A stretch of 59,589 nucleotides of DNA from Ancylobacter sp. Lp-2 (GTDB taxonomy: Bacteria > Pseudomonadota > Alphaproteobacteria > Rhizobiales > Xanthobacteraceae): contig NZ_JAJALI010000002.1 of the NCBI RefSeq assembly GCF_020523795.1, positions 1-59,589 on the forward strand, in the 5' to 3' direction. The position numbers were made by a program, and so were the translations under genes. Below are positions 1-7,574 of this stretch, one piece after another. The notes beneath the pieces are model-generated. The model did not search any database, was not told where the DNA came from, and saw nothing but the letters and a program-made list of their open reading frames with translations. Position 1 is the first letter of the stretch. The number at the start of each line of letters is the position of its first letter.

Positions 1-2
1 GC

Positions 3-98
3 GCGGTGGCGGCGCAGGGCGGGGCGGCGCTCGATCACTCGGCGCTGGTCAAGGCGCTCGAGCTGCTCGCCGGCCATGCCGTCGCGCCGGATGCGTGA
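3..98 (+). CDS. C-terminal fragment of an unidentified protein (possibly 6-PGDH-like NAD-binding oxidoreductase)
   Basis: An open frame enters from the left edge and stops with TGA at 96-98, giving the last 31 residues. They include the stretch GGAALDHSALVKALELLAG. A short D-x-SA-(V/L)-x(2)-L-E helix at the very C-terminus is common in beta-hydroxyacid dehydrogenases of the 6-phosphogluconate dehydrogenase superfamily, but this tail alone cannot prove the family. The gene converges on fghA, with a hairpin between the two. The assignment is a guess; the frame itself is well supported by codon composition and by the terminator that follows. Confidence 0.4.
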   Translation, partial: AVAAQGGAALDHSALVKALELLAGHAVAPDA

Positions 99-107
99 GG
101 CGCGTCA

Positions 108-137
108 CTGCCGGCGGCGCAGAACCGCCGCCGGCAG
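108..137. terminator. Bidirectional hairpin between convergent genes
   Basis: An 11-bp perfect inverted repeat (CTGCCGGCGGC at 108-118 and its complement at 127-137) encloses an 8-nt loop between the + strand gene ending at 98 and fghA ending at 150. On the + strand it is followed by a moderately T-rich stretch. It could end transcription in both directions. Confidence 0.6.
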
Positions 138-149
138 TCTCGTCGGTTT

Positions 150-998
150 CTACAGACCCAGCCGCTTGGCGTGCCAGGCGATGTGGTCGGCCATGAAGGT
201 CGAGATGAAGTAGTAGGAGTGGTCGTAGCCCTCGCGCAGGTTCAGCGCGAGCGGAATGCCGGCCGCCTTGCAGGCATCGGCAAGGATCTCCGGACGCAGG
301 CCGGTCTTGAGGAACGGGTCAGCGGCGCCCTGGTCGACCAGCAGCTCCGGGAAGCGCTTGCCGTCCTCGATCAGCGCCACAGCGTCATAGCTGCGCCAGG
401 CCAGCTCGTCCTTGCCGAGATATTTCTCCAGCGCCGGCCGCGACCAGTCCGCCGTCGAGGGCTGCACGATCGGCGCGAAGGCCGAGCAGCTCTTGAAGCG
501 GTCTGGGTGCTTCAGCGCGATGGTCAGCGCGCCGTGCCCGCCCATGGAATGGCCGAAAATGCCCTGCCGGGCCATGTCGGCGGGAAACTCGGCGGCGATC
601 AGCGCCGTCAGCTCCTCGACGATGTAGGAATACATCTTGTAGTTCGCGGCATAGGGCTCCTGCGTCGCGTCGACATAGAAGCCGGCGCCGGAGCCGAACT
701 GCCAGTTGTCCGGCTCGTCCGGCACGGTCTCGCCGCGCGGGCTGGTGTCGGGCGCGACGATGATGACGCCGTGCCGGGCGGCGGCGGCGCGGTACTCACC
801 CTTTTCCATGACATTGGCATGGGTGCAGGTGAGGCCGGACAGATACCACAGCACCGGCACCGGGCCACTGGCCGCCTGCGGCGGCACGAACACCGCGAAG
901 GTCATCGGCGTGCCCGTGATCTTGGAATCGTGCCGGTAGACCCCCTGCACGCCGCCATGCGACTTCGCCTTGGAGACGGTCTCCATCGCCCCGGCCAT
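150..998 (-). CDS. fghA: S-formylglutathione hydrolase
   Basis: Hydrolyses S-formylglutathione to formate and glutathione, the second step of glutathione-dependent formaldehyde detoxification in the cytoplasm. The 282-residue length is normal for the esterase D/FghA family. The nucleophile elbow GHSMGGHG places Ser at about 151. Asp about 227 (GAADPF) and His about 260 (GYDHSYYF) complete the alpha/beta-hydrolase triad. The family-typical LSGLTCTHANVMEKGEYR segment around the oxyanion region is present. The start codon overlaps the stop of the upstream frmA gene (TGATG), so the two are translationally coupled. A second ATG four codons downstream (METVSK, 986) is an alternative start. Confidence 0.96.
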   Translation of the reverse strand: MAGAMETVSKAKSHGGVQGVYRHDSKITGTPMTFAVFVPPQAASGPVPVLWYLSGLTCTHANVMEKGEYRAAAARHGVIIVAPDTSPRGETVPDEPDNWQFGSGAGFYVDATQEPYAANYKMYSYIVEELTALIAAEFPADMARQGIFGHSMGGHGALTIALKHPDRFKSCSAFAPIVQPSTADWSRPALEKYLGKDELAWRSYDAVALIEDGKRFPELLVDQGAADPFLKTGLRPEILADACKAAGIPLALNLREGYDHSYYFISTFMADHIAWHAKRLGL

Positions 999-2125
999 CA
1001 GTAGATCACCACCGAGCGGATCGACTTGCCCTCATGCATCAGGTCGAAGGCGGTGTTGATCTCGTCGAGCGGCATGGTGTGGGTGATCAGGTCGTCGATG
1101 TTGATCTTGCCCTCCATGTACCAGTCGACGATCTTCGGCACGTCGGTGCGCCCGCGCGCGCCGCCGAACGCCGAGCCGCGCCAGTTGCGGCCGGTGACCA
1201 GCTGGAACGGGCGGGTGGAGATTTCCGCCCCGGCCGGCGCCACGCCGATGACGATGGAGGTGCCCCAGCCGCGATGGCAGGCTTCCAGCGCCTGGCGCAT
1301 CACGTTGACGTTGCCGGTGCAGTCGAAGGTGAAGTCGGCGCCGCCATCGGTGAGGTCCTGGATCGCCTGCACCACCTTGTCGTTGCCGACCTCGAGCGGG
1401 TTGATGAAGTCGGTCATGCCGAACTTCCTGGCCATCTCGACCTTGGCCGGATTGATGTCGACGCCGATGATCTTGTCGGCGCCGACCATGCGGGCGCCCT
1501 GGATCACGTTCAGCCCGATGCCGCCGAGGCCGAACACCACGACATTGGCGCCCGGCCACACCTTGCCGGTGTAGACCACCGCGCCGATGCCGGTGGTGAC
1601 GCCGCAGCCGATGTAGCAGATCTTGTCGAAGGGCGCGTCCTCGCGCACCTTGGCGAGCGCGATCTCCGGCAGCACGGTGAAGTTCGAGAAGGTCGAGCAG
1701 CCCATATAGTGGAAGATCTCGCCGCCTTGGCCGCCTGTCCGCTCGCAGGAGAAGCGCGTGGTGCGGTCGGGCATCAGGCCCTGGCCCTGGGTGGCGCGGA
1801 TCGAGGTGCACAGGTTCGAGCGCTGCGACAGGCAGGTTTTGCACTGCCGGCATTCCGGCGTGTAGAGCGGGATGACGTGGTCGCCGACCTTCAGCGAGGT
1901 GACGCCGGCGCCGACCTCGCGCACGATGCCTGCGCCCTCATGGCCGAGGATCGCCGGGAACTTGCCCTCCGAATCGAGCCCGTCCAGCGTGTAGGCGTCG
2001 GTGTGGCACACACCTGTCGCCATGATCTCGACCAGCACCTCGCCGGGCTTGGGGCCGCCGATCTCGATGGTCTCGATGGTGAGCGGCTTCTTGGCTTCCC
2101 AGGCGACGGCGGCGCGCGACTTCAT
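998..2125 (-). CDS. frmA: S-(hydroxymethyl)glutathione dehydrogenase / class III alcohol dehydrogenase
   Basis: Zinc- and NAD-dependent oxidation of S-hydroxymethylglutathione, formed spontaneously from formaldehyde and glutathione, to S-formylglutathione. The 375 residues show the catalytic-zinc GVCHTDAY segment, the [12 protein letters not shown] block, the four-Cys structural-zinc lobe ([15 protein letters not shown]) and the Rossmann [13 protein letters not shown] motif. Full-length identity to the class III (GSH-FDH) family is obvious by eye. It is the first gene of a two-gene operon with fghA. The equivalent genes are called adhC, flhA or frmA in different organisms. In Paracoccus the equivalent pathway is controlled by the FlhRS two-component system (family knowledge); a related kinase/regulator pair lies at 33.6-35.5 kb here. 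Confidence 0.97.
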   Translation of the reverse strand: MKSRAAVAWEAKKPLTIETIEIGGPKPGEVLVEIMATGVCHTDAYTLDGLDSEGKFPAILGHEGAGIVREVGAGVTSLKVGDHVIPLYTPECRQCKTCLSQRSNLCTSIRATQGQGLMPDRTTRFSCERTGGQGGEIFHYMGCSTFSNFTVLPEIALAKVREDAPFDKICYIGCGVTTGIGAVVYTGKVWPGANVVVFGLGGIGLNVIQGARMVGADKIIGVDINPAKVEMARKFGMTDFINPLEVGNDKVVQAIQDLTDGGADFTFDCTGNVNVMRQALEACHRGWGTSIVIGVAPAGAEISTRPFQLVTGRNWRGSAFGGARGRTDVPKIVDWYMEGKINIDDLITHTMPLDEINTAFDLMHEGKSIRSVVIY

Positions 2126-2502
2126 GGAGCGGTTTCTTTCTCTTCGCGATGGCAGGGCGACATATGTCGATCAACGCCCCTTGATAGGGGATGTCGGCCC
2201 CATCATCCATCCCCGACGCGCGGCCCGCCCACATGCCGAAGGTGCGCCATGTCCGCGCGGTCGGGAGGCGCGGCCGGAAGCCCGGATGCCGGCACTTAAA
2301 CCGTTCGAGGTCGTCCGCAGACCTCCGATCGTCGGCTGACAGGCCTTCCGCACCGGTGGCCGGACTTCCGAGGAGAAGCTACAGATCAGAATAATTATAA
2401 AATAGCGTCCGCAGGCACTTTTTATAGCCGTTACAACGTTTGTCCGGCGATCTTACTTCGGGTTTCCTCCCATGTTAGAGGTCGATCCCATACGTATTCG
2501 TG
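2126..2502. promoter_or_regulatory. Divergent control region of frmA and the ECF sigma gene
   Basis: About 380 bases with no convincing gene. The stretch next to frmA is GC-rich and holds its leader. A short AT-rich island at about 2388-2404 (AATAATTATAAAATAG) is the likely promoter/iron-regulator target for the sigma-factor gene, because such genes are usually repressed by Fur, RirA or Irr. I cannot match it to a specific box. A further TTTTTA...TTGTCC stretch at about 2419-2445 loosely resembles the two FecI-type promoter candidates downstream, but the spacing differs. Confidence 0.4.
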
Positions 2503-3021
2503 ATGCGGATGGCGGGTGCCGATTTCATGCAGCCAGACCTGTCGCTCGTCTTCTCTGCGCATGGGACCGAGCTGAGGCGCTACCTCAATCGCCGGCTGGG
2601 CGATCAGCACATGGCGAGTGACCTCGTGCAGGACACATTCGTCCGTGTCATCGAGCGGCCGGAGACCCGCGTCCAGGATTTCCGCGCCTATCTCTATACC
2701 GTCGCGCGCAATCTGCTGCTCAACCACCTGAAGCAGGAAGCCCGCCGGCGCACCGACGTCGTCGCGCCGGAGGCGTTCGGCGAGATCGCCGCCGACCAGC
2801 CGACCCCCGAGGACGCCGTCGATTCCCGTCTGCAGCTCGAGCGCATCCACCTGCTGGTGCAGGAGATGCCGCGCCGCACGCAGCAGATCTTCGTGCTGAA
2901 CCGCATCGACGGTCTCACCCATGCCGAGGTCGCCCAGCGCCTCGGCCTCTCGGAAAGCGCGGTGCAGAAGCATCTCGCCATGGCCATCGCCCATATGACG
3001 CGGCGCCTGCGGGCCCGCTGA
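2503..3021 (+). CDS. FecI-type ECF RNA polymerase sigma factor
   Basis: Extracytoplasmic-function sigma factor expected to recruit RNA polymerase to the siderophore receptor operon once released by the FecR protein encoded next door. The roughly 172 residues carry region 2 (RYLNRRLGDQHMASDLVQDTF, then FRAYLYTVARNLLLNHL) and region 4 with a helix-turn-helix (LTHAEVAQRLGLSESAVQKHL), as in the FecI/PvdS group. Starts at GTG 2500, ATG 2503, ATG 2509 or ATG 2527 are all possible; family alignment slightly favours a short N-terminus. FecR follows after about 60 bases, in the standard sigma/anti-sigma/receptor order. Confidence 0.93.
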   Translation: MRMAGADFMQPDLSLVFSAHGTELRRYLNRRLGDQHMASDLVQDTFVRVIERPETRVQDFRAYLYTVARNLLLNHLKQEARRRTDVVAPEAFGEIAADQPTPEDAVDSRLQLERIHLLVQEMPRRTQQIFVLNRIDGLTHAEVAQRLGLSESAVQKHLAMAIAHMTRRLRAR

Positions 3022-3026
3022 GGCGA

Positions 3027-3058
3027 TTTTTACGGTCGTACCCCCATTCGGTTGTCGT
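3027..3058 (+). promoter_or_regulatory. Candidate FecI-type promoter before fecR
   Basis: TTTTTACGGTC (3027-3037) is followed after 14 bases by TTGTCGT (3052-3058). The same pair of elements recurs at 4096-4125 before the receptor gene with a 13-base gap. Their occurrence only in front of the two genes expected to be ECF-dependent suggests a sigma-specific -35/-10 pair. The function is inferred. Confidence 0.4.
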
Positions 3059-3079
3059 ATAGGGCGGGTGCGACATGTC

Positions 3080-4072
3080 ATGGAACGAGCCGTGAGCGAG
3101 AGCGGGCAATATGCGGAGGATGTCGAGCAGCGGGCTGCCGAATGGGTGGCACGGCTGGATGGCTCGCCGCTGAGCGATGGGGAGAAGGGAGCCCTGCGCG
3201 CCTGGCTCGGCGCAGACCCCGAGCATCGCGCCGCCTTCGAGGAGGCGAGCGCCACCTGGCGCGAGCTCGGCGCCCTGCGGCACGATCCCGGTCCGCTGCG
3301 GACGGTGCTGACGCCGCCGCGGCAGGCCTCCGCCGCGCGCAAGGCGGTGCGGATCGGCGCGCTGGTCGGGCTATTGGTGCTCGCCGCCGGCGCGGCCCGC
3401 TTCCAGTTCGGCGATCCCTGGCTGATGCTGGCGGCCGACTACCGCACCGCGCCGGGCGAATTGCGCACGATTTCGCTGCCGGACGGCAGCACGGTCGAAC
3501 TCGGTCCCTCCAGCGCCATCGCGCTCGCCTATGGCGAGGACGAGCGCCGGGTGCGGCTGCTGGTGGGAGAGGCGTTCTTCACCGTCGCGCCGCGTGCCGG
3601 CGACGAATCCCGCCCCTTCGTCGCCGAGGCTGCCGGCGGTACCACTACCGCGCTCGGCACCAAATTCGTGATCGAGGAGAGCGGCGACGCTGCCGACGTG
3701 CTGGCCGTCGAGCATCAGGTGGAGGTCGCCTCCGGCGCCGCGACGCGCGACGGCGTCGTGCTGTCACCCGGTCAGGAGGTGCGCTACCGCAGCGACGGGC
3801 GCATCGGCCGCATCCGTACCCGCGACATCGCGACGGCGACGGCGTGGCGGCGGGGGATGCTGGTGTTCAATGGCGCCCGGCTCGGCCATGTGGTGGAGAC
3901 GCTCAATCGCTACCGCCGCGGCCGTATCGTCATTCTTGAAACCGAACTGGCGCAGCGCCGGGTCAGCGGCGTGTTCCCGACCAGCGACCTCGACGACGCG
4001 ATCGACACCATCACCACCGAGCTGGGCATCGGGTCGCGTTCGATTTATCCATTGATCACAGTGCTTTACTGA
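3080..4072 (+). CDS. FecR-family transmembrane anti-sigma/sigma regulator
   Basis: Inner-membrane protein that relays the state of the outer-membrane receptor to the ECF sigma factor. The roughly 330 residues contain an N-terminal DUF4880 anti-sigma helix bundle (AAEWVARLDGSPLSDGEKGALRAWL, then DPEHRAAFEEASATWREL), one membrane span near residues 90-105, and a periplasmic FecR domain starting at DYRTAPGELRTISLPDGS. The C-terminal part around MLVFNGARLGHVVETLNRY matches the STN-contacting end of FecR proteins. ATG 3080 was taken as the start; GTG 3068 and GTG 3092 are possible. It sits directly between the sigma factor and the STN-bearing receptor, as expected for cell-surface signalling. Confidence 0.93.
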   Translation: MERAVSESGQYAEDVEQRAAEWVARLDGSPLSDGEKGALRAWLGADPEHRAAFEEASATWRELGALRHDPGPLRTVLTPPRQASAARKAVRIGALVGLLVLAAGAARFQFGDPWLMLAADYRTAPGELRTISLPDGSTVELGPSSAIALAYGEDERRVRLLVGEAFFTVAPRAGDESRPFVAEAAGGTTTALGTKFVIEESGDAADVLAVEHQVEVASGAATRDGVVLSPGQEVRYRSDGRIGRIRTRDIATATAWRRGMLVFNGARLGHVVETLNRYRRGRIVILETELAQRRVSGVFPTSDLDDAIDTITTELGIGSRSIYPLITVLY

Positions 4073-4100
4073 AAAAGTTCAGAAATCGTGAACTTTTTTT
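4072..4100 (+). terminator. AT-rich hairpin with T-run between fecR and receptor gene
   Basis: AAAAAGTTCA (4072-4081) and its perfect complement (4089-4098) enclose a 7-nt loop and run into a string of T residues up to 4100. This has the shape of a weak intrinsic terminator right after the fecR stop codon. Its T-run merges with the candidate ECF promoter for the receptor, so it would insulate fecR from the receptor operon. Confidence 0.6.
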
Positions 4101-4125
4101 ACGGTCACGGGTCCGTGAGTTGTCT
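4096..4125 (+). promoter_or_regulatory. Candidate FecI-type promoter before the receptor operon
   Basis: TTTTTACGGTC (4096-4106), a 13-base gap, then TTGTCTT, mirroring the element upstream of fecR. It lies about 75-100 bases upstream of the receptor ATG at 4198. Sharing at two sites supports a promoter read by the local ECF factor; this is inference. Confidence 0.4.
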
Positions 4126-4197
4126 TCCTTCCTGCGAGCCCGCGCGAGCGGGCGGCCGTGCCCTGCGCACGATCTGGGATGTGAGGAAGGACGATCC

Positions 4198-6651
4198 ATG
4201 AGGCTCGGGGTGACTAGCGACGCGCGGCGTCTGCGGCGGCATTATCTTGGCGGTACGGCGTGTCAGGCCCTGGCCCTCGGCCTCGTGGCGACCGCGCTTG
4301 GCGTATCGATGTCGCCGGCCCTCGCTCAGGCCCAGACCCAGCCGGCGGCGAGCGTCGCTCCGGCCCGCATCGCCTTCGACATTCCCGCGCAGGACCTCAA
4401 CGGCGCCGTTCTTTCCTTCGCGCAGAAGGCCGGCGTGCGGGTGTTCTTCGATACCGCGAAGTTCGGCGGCCGGCGCTCCTCGGCCGTCTCGGGCAGCATG
4501 AGCCCGCCGCAGGCGCTGGAGGCGCTGCTGCGCGGCACCGGCCTGACCTATCGCTTCACCGCGCCGAACCGCGTCACCATCGTCGATCCGGCCGCCACGA
4601 CGGCGACCTCCGGCGAGACGGTCGGCATCGAGCTCGATACCATCGCGGTGCAGGGCTCGGGCGACGGCACGGTCGGCTATGTCGCCACCCGCAGCACCGC
4701 CGGCACCAAGACCGACACGCCGCTCCTCGAGACGCCGCAATCGGTTTCGGTCGTCACCCGCCAGGAACTCGACGACCGCAACGTGCAGTCGCTGACCCAG
4801 GCGGTGGCCTACACCCCCGGCGTGCGCACCGGCCAGAGCGGCTACGACCCGCGCTTCGACGTGTTCACCATTCGCGGCTTCGACACCACCTATAACGGCA
4901 TCTATCGCGACGGCCTGCGCTGGCCGGGCGCCAACATGTCGGTGTTCAAGATCGAGCCCTATGGCGTCGAGGACATCACCGTGCTGCGCGGCCCGTCTTC
5001 GGCGCTTTACGGTCTCGGTTCGCCCGGTGGCCTCGTCGATGTCACCTCCAAGCGCCCGACCGAGCAGGCCTTCGGCGAGGTCGAGGTGCAGGGCGGCAAT
5101 TACGACTGGTGGCAGGGCCAGTTCGACATTGGCGGCCCGCTCGACAAGGACGGCACGCTGCTCTACCGCCTCACCGGCCTGTTGCGCGATGCTGGCTCGC
5201 CGAACACGCTCGGCGGCGGCGTCAACGACATGACCTATATCGCTCCGGCGCTGACCTGGAAGCCGAACGACCAGACCAAGATCACCTTCCTCGGTGAGTA
5301 CCAGAAGTCCGAGACCCCGGCCTCGCTGCCCTTCTATGGCTGGGACGGCACCGGCACGGAGACCTTCAGCCGCGCGCCCGGCGACTATAACAGCCAGCCG
5401 CAGGAGCAGTGGCGCGTCGGCTATTCGGCCGAGCACGAGTTCAACGACGTCTTCACCTTCCGGCAGAACCTGCGCTACGGCAACGCCGATACCACGGTGC
5501 GCTACACCAGCCTGTACGGCATCGACCCGGACACCAATATCGGCACGCGCGGCACCGGCTATGTGCACGATATCCTCGACAGCTTCGCCGTCGACAACCA
5601 GGTGCAGGCCGACTTCGTCACCGGCGCGATCGCGCACAAGGTGCTGTTCGGCCTCGACTACACCTATCTGTCGCTGGATGGCGGCATCGGCTTCGGTACG
5701 GCGGCCGATTTCGACTTCAACACCGGGCAGCCGCTGGGCCCGACCTACGATCCCGGATTCAATTACTCCCGCTACAAGCAGACGCAGAACCAGACCGGCC
5801 TCTATATTCAGGAGCAGGCGAAGTTCGACCGCTGGATCCTGACCCTGACCGGCCGGCAGGACTGGGTCGACAGCAAGGATGACGACCTGCTGAACGACAC
5901 GTCGGAAGACAATGACGACAGCGAGTTCACCGGCCGCGTCGGTCTGACCTATGTGTTCGACAACGGCATCGCGCCCTACGTCACCTATTCGACCTCCTTC
6001 GCGCCCAATCTCGGCGTCGACATCAACGGCGACGCCTTCTCTCCGACCACCTCCAAGCAGATCGAGGCGGGCGTGAAATACGCGCCCACCGGCTTCGACG
6101 GCTACTTCACCGCCGCGGTGTTCCAGATCAACCAGGAGAACGGGCTGGTCACCGACGACACCAACCCGCTCTTTCAGGTGCAGACCGCCGAGGTGCGCGC
6201 CCGCGGCTTCGAGCTCGAGGCGGTCGCCAATCTCGGCGCCGGCCTCAGGCTGCGCGGCGCTTACACCTATCTCGACCTGACCAATGTCGCCGGCGACCCG
6301 ACGACGATCGGTCTGGCCCCCTCCGGCCAGCCGCAGAACGCCTTCTCGCTGTGGGCCGACTACCAGTTCCAGTCCGGTTCGAAGCTCGCCGGTCTCGGGA
6401 TCGGTGCCGGCGTGCGCTACACCGGCGCCACCTGGGGTGACTCGCTCAACACCTTCGAGAACGACGCCTACACCCTCGTCGACGCCAAGCTGAGCTACGA
6501 CTTCGAGTTCCTCAACCCGAAGCTCAAGGGCTGGAGCGCGCAGATCAACGCCCAGAACCTGCTCGACGAGGAATACGTCACCTGCGACGCCGGCTACTGC
6601 TATCTCGGTGCCCCGCGCACCGTGCTCGCCGGTCTGAAGTATCGCTGGTGA
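4198..6651 (+). CDS. TonB-dependent siderophore receptor with N-terminal STN signalling domain
   Basis: Outer-membrane receptor importing a ferric siderophore and signalling its arrival to FecR. The 817 residues start at ATG 4198, preceded by GAGGAAGG. They comprise a signal peptide ending near ALAQAQ, an STN domain (IAFDIPAQDLNGAVLSFAQK through YRFTAPNRVTIVD), then the plug with TDTPLLETPQSVSVVTRQ, FTIRGFDTTYNGIYRDGLRW and VLRGPSSALYGLGSPGG. A 22-strand barrel ends in the typical aromatic YRW terminus. The plug motifs are those of TonB-siderophore (FhuA/FoxA/FpvA) receptors rather than cobalamin receptors. The exact siderophore is not deducible. The stop overlaps the next start (GTGA). Confidence 0.95.
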   Translation: MRLGVTSDARRLRRHYLGGTACQALALGLVATALGVSMSPALAQAQTQPAASVAPARIAFDIPAQDLNGAVLSFAQKAGVRVFFDTAKFGGRRSSAVSGSMSPPQALEALLRGTGLTYRFTAPNRVTIVDPAATTATSGETVGIELDTIAVQGSGDGTVGYVATRSTAGTKTDTPLLETPQSVSVVTRQELDDRNVQSLTQAVAYTPGVRTGQSGYDPRFDVFTIRGFDTTYNGIYRDGLRWPGANMSVFKIEPYGVEDITVLRGPSSALYGLGSPGGLVDVTSKRPTEQAFGEVEVQGGNYDWWQGQFDIGGPLDKDGTLLYRLTGLLRDAGSPNTLGGGVNDMTYIAPALTWKPNDQTKITFLGEYQKSETPASLPFYGWDGTGTETFSRAPGDYNSQPQEQWRVGYSAEHEFNDVFTFRQNLRYGNADTTVRYTSLYGIDPDTNIGTRGTGYVHDILDSFAVDNQVQADFVTGAIAHKVLFGLDYTYLSLDGGIGFGTAADFDFNTGQPLGPTYDPGFNYSRYKQTQNQTGLYIQEQAKFDRWILTLTGRQDWVDSKDDDLLNDTSEDNDDSEFTGRVGLTYVFDNGIAPYVTYSTSFAPNLGVDINGDAFSPTTSKQIEAGVKYAPTGFDGYFTAAVFQINQENGLVTDDTNPLFQVQTAEVRARGFELEAVANLGAGLRLRGAYTYLDLTNVAGDPTTIGLAPSGQPQNAFSLWADYQFQSGSKLAGLGIGAGVRYTGATWGDSLNTFENDAYTLVDAKLSYDFEFLNPKLKGWSAQINAQNLLDEEYVTCDAGYCYLGAPRTVLAGLKYRW

Positions 6652-7574
6652 CCGTGCCTGCGCTTGTCTCCCGCCGGGCCGTGCTGCGCGGCGGGTTCTG
6701 TCTCGGTGCGCTCGCCCACCCGCTGCTGCCGGGTGCCGGGCGCGCCGAAACGCCGGCTCGACCGCCGCACAGGATCGTTTCGCTGGATTTTGGCCTCGCC
6801 GAGACCCTGATCGAAATGGGCCTGCCGCCCATTGCGCTACCCAACCCCGGTACGTGGGCGGACTGGGTGGTCGAGCCGGCATTGCCGGCCGGCATCGTCA
6901 ATCTCGGCACCGATCGCGAGCCGAATCTGGAACTGCTCGCCTCCCTGCGGCCGGATCTCATCATCACCACGCCCTATCTCGCCGGCATCCGCCGCCTGCT
7001 CGAAGGGGTGGCGCCGACCCGCGAGTTTTCCATCTACGCCCCGCCGGTCGGCCATCCCTATGACCGCAGCGTGACTGCCACCCGCGAGCTCGCCGCCATC
7101 CTCGGGCGGGAGCGGGAAGGGGAGGCGCTGATCGCCCGCGCCGAGACGACCATGGCGGCGACACGTGAGCTCCTCGTCGCGCGCGGCGTCGCGGCCCAGC
7201 CGATCATGGTGGTGAGCTTCCTCGATACTCGCCATGTCCGCGTCTACACGGCAGGTGGCCTGTTCGGCGACGTGATGGAGCGCTGCGGCCTGACCAATGG
7301 CTGGACGCGGCCGGGCAATTACTGGGGCTTCAGCACCGTCGGCATCGAGGCGCTGGCGGAAAGCCCCGCCAGCCGGCTCGTCTATCTCGAGCCGATCTCC
7401 GCCGACACGCTGGACACGCTGGCGGCGAGCCCGCTGTGGAACAGTCTGCCCTTCGCGCGGGCCGGGCAGGTCTACCGCCTGCCGGCCGTGCTGATGTTCG
7501 GCATGCTGCCCTCCGCCATGCGCTTTGCCGACCAGATGGCCCGTCTGTTCACCGGGGAGGCGGCCAATGGCTGA
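6648..7574 (+). CDS. Iron-siderophore ABC transporter substrate-binding protein (FhuD-like)
   Basis: Periplasmic binding protein delivering ferric siderophore to the inner-membrane permease. The 308 residues begin at GTG 6648 with a twin-arginine-like leader (SRRAVLRGG, cleavage near GRAETP). A class III binding fold follows (RIVSLDFGLAETLIEMGLPP, NLGTDREPNLELLASLRPDLIITTPY) and a C-terminal VYRLPAVLMFGMLPSAMRFADQM segment like FhuD. It overlaps the receptor gene by 4 bp and the permease gene by 8 bp, so all three are one translationally coupled unit. Confidence 0.9.
   Translation: MTVPALVSRRAVLRGGFCLGALAHPLLPGAGRAETPARPPHRIVSLDFGLAETLIEMGLPPIALPNPGTWADWVVEPALPAGIVNLGTDREPNLELLASLRPDLIITTPYLAGIRRLLEGVAPTREFSIYAPPVGHPYDRSVTATRELAAILGREREGEALIARAETTMAATRELLVARGVAAQPIMVVSFLDTRHVRVYTAGGLFGDVMERCGLTNGWTRPGNYWGFSTVGIEALAESPASRLVYLEPISADTLDTLAASPLWNSLPFARAGQVYRLPAVLMFGMLPSAMRFADQMARLFTGEAANG

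Noticed and set aside
4105..6882. 925-codon open frame on the minus strand
   Set aside because: Antisense to the TonB receptor; Arg/Gly/Ala/Val-rich with no recognisable domain, a common shadow in GC-rich genes.
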